Source of the DNA: Cryptomeria japonica
Lineage: Eukaryota > Streptophyta > Pinopsida > Cupressales > Cupressaceae
DNA: 64,000 nt
Direction of reading: 5' to 3'
Assembly (NCBI RefSeq): GCF_030272615.1
Contig: NC_081406.1
Coordinates: forward strand, 116,095,783-116,159,782
Shown here: piece by piece, positions 35,137 through 46,313 of the stretch
Layout of the letters: the number at the start of each line of letters is the position of its first letter
How positions within the stretch are numbered: position 1 is the first letter of the stretch
Notes under the pieces: model-generated
Told to the model about the DNA's origin: nothing
Seen by the model: only the letters and a program-made list of their open reading frames with translations
Database searches by the model: none
Translations under genes and position numbers: made by a program

Positions 35137-36059
35137 CTTGTATTCTCTTCCAACATTTTAAAGCTCAATGATGAAAAAAAAGAGCACTATGGATCATCAT
35201 TTCACCTCATCCATTTATATCTTGCATTCCGTTGCATATCACCCATCCATTCATTCATATGTAGGCTTTTACATGCAAAAATGATTAATAAAAGCTGGTC
35301 TTGGATACAATCATGACCGAGTACTCTGATACATCATCAATGCATCATGCAACGTCTTAAAACAACCTTGCATTCCTCATCATCATATCGTCATTACATT
35401 TAGGTGCATTTTGCATTACATCCATTCATGTCATTTAAACATTTAAACATTGCATGTAGTTCATTATGGACATTCGTTTTCATTTAAATCATTTGTATCA
35501 TTGCATCAATCATAAATAATTAGATTCATTCATGGGATCAAATTGTTTTTGATTGTATTAAATAAATTTGATAAACATTCATTTTATATCAAATATCCAT
35601 TATCAAATAGTTAAAAGATGCATTCATTCATCACTAAGTATCTTATAAATGTTCATTTTAGGATTCATTCACATTTGCCTTTATTATCATTACATTAAGG
35701 TGCGGTTATTATCCTCATTAGTTATCGTATCATCCCATTATCATTTGTACTTACAAACATATTTAAAACGCATTTAGACTCATTCATTTAGGCATTATCA
35801 TATCAACATTTGTACTTTACATTTGTTTATCCATCTGCATTCATCACATAAACATTTGTATTTTACATTTGTTTATTCATCTACATTCATTTTAATATTA
35901 TCATATAAACACTTGTACTTTACATTTGTTTATCTATCTACATTAATATCATCATATAAACATTTGCACTTAAACATTTTGTTTATCCATATTACATTCA
36001 TCTAAAAACACACATCTAGCTGCATATTTATACATACATATCATTCATTCAAAACCATT

Positions 36060-36410
36060 GCATTAACATTATCTCATCATTGCATCACAAAAAGAAACAT
36101 CATAAATCCTGTTCATACATCAAAGCATAAGCATATATCATCATAGCATATCCATACATAACATCATTTATTCAACCATTGCATTAAATCATCTCATAAT
36201 TACATCGCCAATAGGAAACATCATAAAATCCTGTTCATACATCAAAGCATAAGCATATATCATCATAGCATATCCATACATAACATCATTTATTCAACCA
36301 TTGCATTAAATCATCTCATAATTACATCGCCAATAGGAAACATCATAAAATCATGTTCATACATCAAAGCATAAGCATATATCATCATAGCATTCCATAC
36401 ATAAAGCATT
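36060..36410 (+). repeat. 122-bp tandem repeat, nearly three units
   Basis: TGTTCATACATCAAAGCATAA recurs with a 122-bp step (near 36,108, 36,230 and 36,352), together with the segments ATATATCATCATAGCAT and ATTCAACCATTGCATTAA. Units are nearly identical, so the duplication is recent. Confidence 0.85.
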
Positions 36411-36737
36411 ACATTACAACTCAAATACATCATCAGCATCTCCACCTGCATTCATATATCAGTATCTCACATCATAACTCATCATAAAAACATGCATAAA
36501 AGAAACATCTCATCAAAAATGCATACATATACACATACATCTCAGCAATAAATCATCATCATGCATAAAACATCCATACATCATCACATGCATATCATCA
36601 CCAATATGGGATCTCCTCATATATCTCAACTCATATATCAGAGTACAATGAAGTCTACAAAATCGGCTACCAAGAGCCATCCAAGATACAGTCCAACAAT
36701 AGACAATGATACAATACATATGTGCAAAAATGCTCTC

Positions 36738-38726
36738 TCAAATGTCGCTGCGGCCAGATGCTGTACCTGCTCCACCCCTACCTACTCCACCACTGGTACC
36801 TGCACCCCCTGATCCATCTCTCCGTGGAGGCCTCATCGAACCCCCACTCCCTCCTGCATCTCCTGATCTATCCCGCCTCAAAGGACCCATCACTCCCCCA
36901 CTGCTCTGCATCCGCTGTGATCGCTCGGATCTCGACTGCCGCATCTGGGTATAACTAAGAGCTCGCTGACTGAATGGCACCACCTGCTCATATAACCCCC
37001 GCCAGTACTCTATCTCAGCCTGCGCTCGCCCAAACTGCCTCATCGTCTCCCCTGACGGACCCTGTGCTCCCGCTCGGACTCTCTCCTGCAGCTCCGCCAA
37101 TCTCTCCACCACCGTATCTCTCTCCCGTAGCACTACTGTCAGCTCTGCCTCCCGTGCAAATAGCTGCACATCCCTAGCTGCTACCTCCGCCTCCAATCTC
37201 TCCACTCGGGTCTGCAAATAACCTATCATGTGATCCCGCAGATCTCCAGTAGCTCCCTCCCCCATGGCCATGGCTGTCGCACCTGTATCTCTCCCTGCAC
37301 CCGTATCACCCCCTCCACTAGGTCCCTCCCCTGCACCACCCTCCCCTGCACCTGTATCCATAGGGATCTCTCTCTCCATCCCTCTCCCACTCAGCTGCAC
37401 TCCTCCTTGCATCAAAGGACCCTGTGATATTTGCAGCGGTAACCCCCCTCTCCCTCTCCGCTGTCTCGGCATCCCCATCCCTCCTCCACCACCTCCATCT
37501 CCTCCTCCTCCCCCCCCTCCTCCTCCTCCTCCTCCTCGACCTCCTCTCCGTCCTCGTCCCCGTCCCTTCTCATCCTCAAAAGATGGGATCGGCTCAGCTG
37601 GGTCTGATAACCGTAGGATCGGGTGCGCCGCCCGATACTGTGTATATGCATCTGTAACCCCTGCATCAACGACCCTCGGTCGTAGATCCCATGGCCTCAC
37701 CTGCAGTGTCCGGAACTCTGCTAGTGCCTGATCATACGGTAGCACTGGACCCCATGCATACCGCTCTCGAATAACTCGAGCATACTCCCAGGATCCACTC
37801 GGCAGTCCCTGTTGCCGTCCAAACTGCCTCATCACCCGTCGTGGCACCTGTCTCTCTACGTGATAAGAGGTCCTCCCAATGAGGAATCGGGTCATGAAGC
37901 AATACGACAGTGCCTTTGCATCATCCTCCCATGGCTCACACTCCAAGTATGGCCGCCAGATCACTACATCCAAATCATCTAATGCCCGCCGCCACCACTC
38001 TAGCTTCCCCAAGTGGGGCTGACTCATCATACCACTATACATAAACATATAGGGCTGGTCTACGGCTCGGAACCTCAGACTCACTGGTCGAGTCACTGGT
38101 AAGTGCTCCCATGCCCACACATGCAGTAGCGTCATGCCCACTGCTAGAGACCCCCGCCCTCTGTACACTACCTCGTGCAACTCCTGATACATGTGCGCTA
38201 GCACGCACGGCCCCCAGGCATATCGGGTCCCCTCTGTCACCATCATCTCTATCACCTGTCCCCATCCGACCGCCAATCCATGTGACCGCCTGTCTGGACA
38301 CAGAAGTCCTCCCACGATCCCTGACAAAACTACTGGAAGGGGCTCATATAGTGCTGCTATATCCTCCCAGGCAATCGAGCCATCATCAATGAATACGTCC
38401 TCATCAAAAATCCTCTGGCAAGACACTGTCCCCTAGGATCGATCATATGTGACCAGCTCTCCCCGAATCGGAATCCGGAGGATACGCCACACGTCCTCCA
38501 ATGTCACCGTCATCTCCCCCTGAGCCAGATGGAACGTGCAAGTCTCACTATGCCATCGCTCTGCTAATGCTGTAATCAGGCCGTGATTCATCCGAATCAC
38601 GGGCATATGCATCACCTCATAGAGCCCAGTAGCCGCAATACAATCTATCTCTAGCTGTGTCAAACGATCTCGCAACCCCTGTGTCGCAGGGTGGCGCTCG
38701 CGTAACTGCAACACGCGCAGATCCTC
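36738..38726 (-). pseudogene. Antisense plant mobile domain (PMD) protein gene inside the Tat element, one nonsense codon
   Basis: Open on the minus strand from 38,726 to the stop at 36,738 except for one in-frame TAG at 38,435-38,433. The N-terminal part has the PMD hallmark (HLAQGEMTVTLEDVWRILRI); about 200 residues later comes MRQFGRQQGLPSG, also typical. A Gly/Arg-rich linker (coded by a GGN run near 37,500), a coiled coil (about 37,200-37,050) and a Ser/Arg/Gly-rich tail follow. PMD proteins are nuclear; Arabidopsis members MAIN and MAIL1 act in silencing and gene control, and PMDs also occur inside transposons. No ATG is found before the domain; the TAG at 38,729 in TGTGTAG followed by GAGGAT may be a 3' splice site. 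The block is strikingly GC-rich against its surroundings, suggesting a separate origin. It may still be readable if the TAG is suppressed or private to this copy. Confidence 0.85.
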
Positions 38727-39011
38727 CTACACATAGACATTCATCCAAACACCATCAGTTGTTTTGTTATCAAACTTTCTTAAGTTTAAACCTAGACTAT
38801 CATCAGATACTTTGATCAAGTATCTTCGGGTCTCAACAGGTAAGCAATCATGACCGCCTAGACTTCAACGGGCATTTATCCTAACAAATGACCTAAGTCT
38901 CATCGGGCTGCTATGGTTCAAAACAACTCCCACTTCACCTCGTCATCCATCAATCGCTAGGCATCAAGAGATTTGTTTTGTCCGAAACTGGGGCATCTTG
39001 TTATCCTAAGG

Positions 39012-39326
39012 CAAAAGCGCTATTTAAATCTACAATAGCACTCATTCTGAACAATAGCGCTACAACAACATCAATAGCGCTCAAATAGCCCTACAATAGC
39101 GCTACAAAAACAAACGCGCTAAAACCACTACACAATAGCGCTATTCAAGTCAATAGCGCTCAATTAACTATGCGCTAGCGCTAATTTATCAAAAGCGCTC
39201 AAACTTGCCTACAAAAGCGCTAAATTCATGCAAACGCGCTAAAACTAGCCTACAAAAGTGCCATTGCGGCACAATAGCGTTAATTGATGGAGCAAAAGCG
39301 CTAAAAACCTAGTTTCAGCGCTCTTG
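39012..39326 (-). repeat. AGCGCT array, antisense orientation (PMD leader)
   Basis: About 16 units step from 39,016 to 39,317 with a mean spacing of 20 bases (17 to 22). Exact AGCGCT alternates with CGCGCT, AGCACT, AGTGCC and AGCGTT variants. On the plus strand they read CAATAGCGCT, the reverse complement of the 5' array. The array lies between the antisense TATA box and the PMD ORF. Confidence 0.85.
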
Positions 39327-39870
39327 CTCCGACTTGACTTGGACTCAGCTAAAAACGTACCCAAAATGCATAAAAAGGGAGTTTCCGAATTTGCGTACCG
39401 CTGGTCCATAGTCAGCTGGGCGCTGGTATCGGTGGACTCGCTCAAATCGGTGCTCGGTGATCGGAAACGGCATCTTCGCTCCTCCTTGCTCCTCCAAATG
39501 TCACTGTCAGAGCTATAGTTTTCAACTGGTCGCGGTCACAAATAATCCTATTTTCACCCCTTTCACCCCATTTATACCCCCCGCCGTCATCGTAACTTCG
39601 CCCCGCTCATCGCCGTGGTCCCCGTGAACTTCCCGAGCCTCCCATTTCTCCCTGTTTCCCCCGATTTCTTCTATTTTTCACCAGTATACCTAACTTCTTC
39701 TCTTCTACCACCCTGCCAATTTTCATTCTTTTTCGAGAGATCGCCCGATTTTTCAAAAATTTTCGGCCCATCTCTCGAGGGGGCATACCACCCATTAAAT
39801 TTACATTTTATGGGGCATTTCTTCACACCAATTTTTCTTTCTTTGAAACGATGCGATAAACTGCACCGTC
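39327..39870 (-). other. Antisense promoter and leader region
   Basis: It is less AT-rich than the spacer before it and has no supported protein. The minus-strand ORF 39,245-39,445 has no domain. It carries the TATA box above and ends at the polypurine tract. Confidence 0.45.
39570..39576 (-). promoter_or_regulatory. TATA box for the antisense PMD transcript
   Basis: On the minus strand GGGGTATAAATGGGG, set in a G-rich stretch. A start about 30 bases on (near 39,540) would give a leader of about 800 bases holding the AGCGCT array before the PMD ORF. Confidence 0.55.
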
Positions 39871-39885
39871 TCAAAGAGGGGCAAA
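39871..39885 (+). other. Polypurine tract of the Tat element
   Basis: TCAAAGAGGGGCAAA directly before the 3' LTR; the start site of plus-strand DNA synthesis. Confidence 0.8.
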
Positions 39886-41266
39886 TGTAGTCACATAAAT
39901 CTGTCCAGCTTAATTAAATGAATATTTCGTATTTATTTGATTAAAAATCCACTAGCCACCAGTTAATTAAATTAATATTTAATTAATTCATCCCCAAACA
40001 TTCTTCTATTAATTAAATAAATTATTCAATTTATTTTAATTAATTCATTAAAATCAATTCCAATCAATTAAATAAATAAAATCAATTTATTTAATTAAAT
40101 CTCCCTTCTCCTCTTTTAAATAAATTAAATAAAACATTTATTTAAATCATTATCCCCACCCCACTTGCATTTTCCTACAAAGGCAACTTGCACACATTTA
40201 TTGAAATAAATGAATTTTTATTTTAAATAAAATCTTATTTTCCCTCACCCACCAAATCCACTTGCAAAAATCTAATCCCCTTCTAGATTCTTCTAACCCC
40301 TTCCTGATTAGCCTAATCCATCCCCTAATTATTGTCACATTCCTAAGCAAAATGGAGTCACTTCTCAAAGACTCCAAAGTCTTTGAAAAGCATTTAATGT
40401 TTTGTGTGTTCAACAAATTAACCCCCAAAGTCTTCCAAGACCACTAATGGCTCTTACATGACCATTTATGGCTCTTACATAACCATTTCTGGTTATTTCA
40501 AACTTGTCTCCTCAAACATTTATTGTTTTGACCATATTCATCCATTTCACATTTGCACAAGAGTTTATCCATTGAATAAAAGCTTTATTCTTTGAATAAA
40601 GAGTTTATTCATTCAACCAACCTTGACTCTAAAATCCCAAGGTCATATCAGGCATTTAATGCTTATTCCCTCCCCTCTCAACCTATCTCACATTGACACT
40701 TGTCATTCTGGGATTGGGTTGAAAGCCCTCACATGGATTTGAAATCATTCAATCCTGACCCTTGTTGAGATTGTTCAATCTCAACCATCCATTGCTCCAT
40801 TTTTCCTATAAATAGAGCCCATTCCTTCATAATCCAGATCCTGAAAACTTGTATGCATTTAGACTATAGACATTTTTAGAGAGCATTTAGCATAGCATAA
40901 TTAACATCTTGTCTTTTGGTTAAAATACATCATTCTAGCATAACAATAGCTTTTCATTTCATATTTGGAGCTATTCTACAAATCTCAATCTTCCATAAGC
41001 ATCCATAGTGCAAAAAGCTGCTGAGAGCTACACTATTTTGGAACTTGGAGAGGAGAGGAACAAGGGAGAAGGAACTAATATCATGTTAAGAGATAGTTGG
41101 AGATATCTCATTGTCTTACTTCTTTAGTTAGATTCATTAGCATGTTTTTAGTGTCTCCTTTGGAATGCCTTCTTGTGTTTGGTTTTTGATTGACTAACGC
41201 TAATGTTTTGTATGTTTTTGTGTTGTTTGATCTTAAACTAACATTGTGTCATTTAGGAGGGCATCA
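39886..41266 (+). repeat. Tat element 3' LTR
   Basis: 1381 bp, the same length as the 5' LTR with no indels seen. About ten substitutions were noticed, for example AATGCTTT/AATGTTTT, CATTTATGG/CATTTCTGG and CTTGTGG/CTTTTGG. TATAAATA is at 40,807-40,814 and the palindrome at 40,765-40,784. Confidence 0.95.
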
Positions 41267-41642
41267 GGAGGGCAAATGTGATTTATATACCTGTCAATTA
41301 GGGTTAATTGATTGATTTTCCATCACAGGCCAACACAAGTAATGTTTTTTCCCACTTTATGCAAAGTCAAATGCAGAGATATGACAAAGGGGGCCCCAAA
41401 ATAGGGCAAGGATAAGGGCACCACGCCCCTATCTTAGGGGGGATAGGGGCACCATGTTTCTGTCCTGCCCTTCTCTCAGGACAGGAAGCAAGTTTAGGCA
41501 GTGCAAAGGGCATAAAAAGGCAGTTTTTAGGGGTTGAGCAAGTCTCGATTCTTCGATCAGGCTTAGGGATTCGATCGCTAATGTGAAGACCCTAATGTGG
41601 TCGCAAATTATAAGGGTCACAATTTCATGACACTACAACAAC

Positions 41643-42344
41643 AATAATTGTTCAATTTCGTCGCCATAAAAGTGGCATTTGTATTTTGAATTTGAAGATG
41701 ATGTAAACTGATGAAATGTGTAAATTTTGGTGAATTTTAAGTCTACTATTTTTTGAAATTTTTTTTGTCAATAATTTGTATGTTTTTTTTAGCTTTAAAG
41801 TCCATTTTTTTATTGTTGAAAATCAGGGGGTTTGGTTCCCACCACAAAAGAAAATGTAAATCAACTTTTTTTTTTTCCGATTTTGATATCCGTTATAGAT
41901 GACATATATATACAGTGTATCAAAAAAATAATAAAAAAAAAAATTGATGTATATTTTCTTTGTTATAACATTTGGAAGTCGAATATACCATAATTTGACA
42001 GTTTTTGTCTTCCACCACAATTTGTCTATTCAATTTATGATAATCAAAAAAACAAAAAAAAACCCTTTTGGACAAGACTCTCTCCTCTAGTGAACCATAT
42101 GTTTTTCAATTTTTTTTTAATTTATTCGATATTTTTTTTTGTTTTTCAAACCAGCCTCTTACCGAACAAAAGAATACCTACTTATAGTATTTTTTATTTT
42201 TAATGTATTAAATATAATCAAAACATTATAAAAATTATATGAGTAGAATCGTGTCTTTGATCTCTACAAAAGGGTAGTTTTAGTTTTTTTAATAAATTTA
42301 ATTTACCTATTGAATTTTTTTTTAGAAGTCACAAGTTACAGGAA
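41643..42344. other. AT-rich spacer, nothing recognised
   Basis: Poly-T and poly-A rich DNA between the solo LTR and the DNA transposon. No ORF or repeat was recognised. Confidence 0.5.
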
Positions 42345-42422
42345 ATCAGCAAATTTGTTGACGTGGCTGCCACTTGGCATTCCACATAAATAATTTGGGC
42401 CGGAAGCTTTTCGGTTGTAAAC

Positions 42423-42492
42423 GTTCTGGTCAGAACCGTTTTCAGTTGGAATGCTTCCGATCGGAACTATGGAGGCTAACACGACCGGTCGT
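42423..42492. promoter_or_regulatory. Palindromes near the left transposon end
   Basis: Perfect palindromes TTCCGATCGGAA (42,455-42,466) and ACGACCGGTCGT (42,481-42,492), and GTTCTG-GT-CAGAAC (42,423-42,436) with 6-bp arms, lie within 70 bases. Related dyads lie near the right end. Candidate transposase binding sites. Confidence 0.45.
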
Positions 42493-42650
42493 ACAAGCAA
42501 CCAGTCACTTCAACCCCATATTAAATAATGTTTTTTTTCCAATAAAAAAATCAATTGCAAACAAGTGCGAAAATAATAAAAATGATTTTTGAATATTTAA
42601 ATCATTTTTTTTTCTCAAATAAAGTGTTATTTTGGAGTGAGGAGGAAGAT

Positions 42651-42709
42651 TATAAAGGGGCGAAGATTTTGATTTGTTTTTCGAATGCTTCTACCCTTTC
42701 CAAGTATGT
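42651..42709 (+). promoter_or_regulatory. TATA box and first splice donor of the transposase gene (proposed)
   Basis: TATAAAG at 42,651 and a strong donor (CCAA then GTATGT at 42,704) just inside the left end. The coding region starts after an acceptor-like TTTTTGTTTTTTAG near 43,662, giving a noncoding first exon. Confidence 0.35.
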
Positions 42710-43710
42710 TATTTTAAAATAATTTTTTCAATCATACTTAATTTACAATAGTAGATGTTTATTGGGAAATTAAATATTTTTTAGATTTTTTTAAATTTTA
42801 TTTTATTATTCGTTAATTGTGCTTCAATCATTTATTTTCAATTATGTTATTTTAAATTATTTTTTCAGTTATGTTCAAATTTACAAATATTTGAAGGTTT
42901 TTTGAAAACTATTTATATTTTATAGATTTAATTAAACTTTATTTAATTAATCATTAATTGTGGATTCAATCACTTAATATCAAGTATATTATATTACACT
43001 TTATTTTTCAATTTTTTTATATTAAACGTTAATTGTGGAGTCAATCATGTGTATCTTATCTTGAATCTTTTATTTAAGTGTACATGGATTCCATATGTTT
43101 TTATTTATATATGTATGTATTTATCCATTTTTATTTACATGTATGGATTCATTTATACGTGTTCATATATGTGTAGATTCATTCTTATTTACATACTTAA
43201 AAGAACTAAATAGTGAATTTGTAAAATATATATTAAGCACTAATGAAATTGAGTATATTCAACACTATTTATTACCTAATTATATTTTTTTTTAAAATAA
43301 TACTTGACTAAAATTCTCTATATATTAGCTACTCTAGATTTTAAGCAATTAATGTTATTAAATCACGTTCATATGTGCATTGCATAGTCAAATGTAGAAT
43401 CCAACTAGACTTAATTTCTTACTCTTTATCTTATGTTTGGTAGAAACTAGGTCTTATTTCTTGAACGTTATTTTTTTATTTTCTAAATTTTAAAAAGTGG
43501 AGTTCAAGTCAAATGACCTAAATGGATGAAATTAAAAATAACATTGTCCTGATAAGTATATATATGTATAGAGATAACTTCTAGAATTTAAAATAACTTG
43601 AAAGGTGCGCACAAATATGTTTTTTTCTTATATATGGTACATTTACATTTTTGTTTTTTAGGGTTCAAAGATGAAATTTTGAAGATCTGTATATTTTTTG
43701 CAATGGGAAT

Positions 43711-46313
43711 AAGAGGGCTAGATCAAGGTTGTATGATCATAAAAGGGATGATAAGATGAAAGGTCATACAAAATGTAGTCAACAATAATCCGTTGATGTT
43801 CAAGATTAACATGATGATGTTCAAGAAATATCTACTTAGGTACGAGATGAAATTGGTACAGGCTCAAGTTCAAATTTTTTTTTGGTATGGAAAATTTGAT
43901 GGAAATGGATGAAGATAGTATTTTCAATAAAATTCCATCTGAAGATATGATACTTGATAGCACATTGAAATTGCATTATAAGAAATTGTGGGATGATTAT
44001 TTTGAAAATAAGTCTATTATTGGAAGAGCGCAATTATTTGCTAAGTTATTTAGGAAAAGGGAAATGAACCGTATTTTGGAGTTGTTGGGTATTGATAATA
44101 AGAAAAGTTCTGCTGATACATTAGTAAAAGAAACTATAATTGAAAATTTACAAGAAGCATTGAATTGTATTGACAACACAAGACGAGGTGTTGATTTAAG
44201 TGTTGCACGTAGAACATTGATGACTATGATTACTAGTAAGAAATTGACTCGTAGAAATCAAGTTAATGCAATTTCTCAATTAATGCATGTATCTAGAAGA
44301 GTTGTTCAAAGATACATTAGGAAGAGAAATATATTAGATGAAAACATTGAAAAAAATTGGGTAAATATTTGTAGGGTTCCTAGAAAAGACAGAATTTATG
44401 AAGATGTAAAAAGACAGGTCATTGATTATTGGACCAAACACTCTCATGTTTACTCCAATAGAAGGAACACTATACATATGATAGATGAAGATGGTATAAA
44501 TATTACACATCAAAAACATTTCTTAGATACAACACAAAGTGAATTGTTTGAAGCATTCAAGCAAGAATTTTCAGATGTAAAGATTTACCAAAGGATGTTT
44601 GAGAGATTGGGTCCTTGCTTTGTATGCATAAATAAGGTATGTGAAACTTCTTGTTGTCAAAATCATGTTGAATTTCATCTACACTTGCAATCATATAAGA
44701 TGTTCATGACAACAATTAATCCAAATCTAATCATTCCTACAAGTACAACACAATTTGTGAAGTCTATTTTATGTGATAAATTAGAAGATTCGGATGATTT
44801 CAAAACACAATGTATAAAAGGTGAATGCAATGATTGTGGAGTTTTGAGTAAGTTTGTGTTGCAAACTCAGAATATTGATATTCATGCGCTAGTTATATGG
44901 AAGAGATTTGAATATGAGACATACCAAACTAAGTTGGGAACTGAATCCAAAAAAATTATGTTGAAAGAGAGTGAATTGTCCTACATTTAGTTTATAGATA
45001 GATTTTGTAATAAGAGGGCTAGATCAAGGTTGTATGATCGTAAAAGGGACGATAAGATGAAAGGTCATAAAAAACGTAGTCAACAACAATCCGTTGATGT
45101 TCAAGATTAACATGATGATGTTCAAGAAACATCTACTTAGGTACGAGATGAAATTGGTATAGGCTCAAGTTCAAATTTTTTTTCTGGTATGAAAAATTTG
45201 ATGGAAATTGATGAAGATAGTCTTTTCAATAAAATTCCATCTGAAGATATGATACTTGAAAGCACATTGAAATTGCATTGTAAGAAATTGTGGGATGATT
45301 ATTTTAAAAATAAGTCTATTATTGGAAGAGCACAATTATTTGCTAAGTTATTTAGGAAAAGGGAAATAAACCGTATTTTGGAGTTGTTGGGTATTGATAA
45401 TAAGAAAAATTCTGCTGATACATTAGTAAAAGAAACTATAATTGAAAATTTACAAGAAGCATTGAATTGTATTGACAACACAAGTCGAGGTGTTGATTTA
45501 AGTGTTGCACGTAGAACATTGATGACTATGATTACTAGTAAGAAATTGACTCGTAGAAATCAAGTTAATGCAATTTCTCAATTAATGCATGTATCTAGAA
45601 GAACTGTTCAAAGATACATTAGGAAGAGAAATATATTGGATGAAAACATTGAAAAAAATTGGGTAAATATCTATAGGGTTCCTAGAAAAGATAGAATTTA
45701 TGAAGATGTAAAAAGACAAGTCATTGATTATTGGACCAAACAATCTCATGTTTATTACAATAGAAGGAACACTATACAGATGATAGATGAAGATTGTATA
45801 AAAATTACACATCAAAAACATTTCTTAGATACAACACAAAGTGAATTATTTGAAGCATTCAAGCAAGAATTTTCAGATGTAAAGATTTGCCAAAGGATGT
45901 TTGAGAGATTGGGTCCTTGTTTTGTATGCATAAATAAGGTACGTGAAACTCGTTGTTGTCGAAATCATGTTGAATTTCATCTACACTTGTAATCATATAA
46001 GATGTTCATGGCAACAATTAATCCAAATCTAATCATTCCTACAAGTACAACACAATTTGTGAAATCTATTTTATGTGATAAATTAGAAGATTCATATGAG
46101 TTCAAAACACAATGTATAAAAGGTGAATGCAATGATTGTGGAGTTTTGAGTAAGTTTGTGTTGCAAACTCAGAATATTGATATTCATGCACTAGTTATAT
46201 GGAAGAGATTTTAATATGAAACATACCAAACTAAGTCGGGAACTGAATTCAAAAAAATTATGTTGAAAGAGAGTGAATTGCCCTACTTTCAGTTTATAGA
46301 TAGATTTTGTAAT
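43711..46313 (+). repeat. 1.3-kb tandem duplication inside the transposase gene
   Basis: Unit 1 is 43,711-45,011 and unit 2 is 45,012-46,313. Both begin AAGAGGGCTAGATCAAGG and end ATAGATTTTGTAAT. They differ by scattered substitutions and a one-base indel, so the duplication is not very recent. The junction shares AAT with the sequence before unit 1. Confidence 0.9.

Larger units (their letters stand above)
33849..36737. other. AT-rich spacer between pol and the antisense PMD gene
   Basis: No ORF of note; rich in CATTCA and CATCAT words. PPT-like GGGG motifs occur at 34,186-34,204 (AAAAACTGGGGGCAATA) and near 34,685 (TCTGGGGCATG). It contains two related hairpins and a 122-bp tandem repeat, listed separately. 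It lies downstream of both convergent coding regions and so probably holds both 3' ends. Confidence 0.7.
22403..41266 (+). mobile_element. Complete Ty3/gypsy element of the Tat lineage (18.9 kb) with antisense PMD gene
   Basis: Order: 5' LTR, tRNA-Trp primer site, 2.7-kb leader with an AGCGCT array, gag-protease ORF, overlapping RT-RNaseH-aRNaseH-integrase ORF, 2.9-kb AT-rich spacer, antisense PMD gene, second AGCGCT array, antisense promoter, polypurine tract, 3' LTR. The second, archaeal-type RNase H and the absence of a chromodomain place it in the Tat lineage (Ogre/Retand relatives), which is known for large size and extra ORFs. GGAGGG flanks both sides (22,397-22,402 and 41,267-41,272); 5 bp is the usual length, so the sixth base may be chance. 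Both LTRs are 1381 bp and differ at about ten sites by hand comparison (about 0.7%), so the insertion is recent. Both sense ORFs are open. Confidence 0.93.
21067..41637 (-). repeat. Solo Ty3/gypsy LTR, split by two later insertions
   Basis: The minus strand starts TGTAGTGTCATG at 41,637 and ends ATTACA at 21,067; its parts are 41,637-41,267, 22,402-21,801 and 21,316-21,067. ACAAC flanks both sides (21,062-21,066 and 41,638-41,642), a clean 5-bp target duplication, so this is a solo LTR left by LTR-LTR recombination. The related LTR at 19,196-20,386 confirms the joins across both insertions: the text around GCAAATGGGAGGG and around AATTATGCTAAGTG continues correctly once the insertions are removed. 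Confidence 0.85.

Noticed and set aside
37264-37731. Plus-strand Pro-rich ORFs
   Set aside because: Shadows of the Gly-rich antisense PMD gene; no domain of their own.
41631-41642. CACTACAAC as the end of a CACTA transposon
   Set aside because: It is the reverse complement of the TGTAGTG start of the solo Ty3 LTR followed by its ACAAC target duplication.
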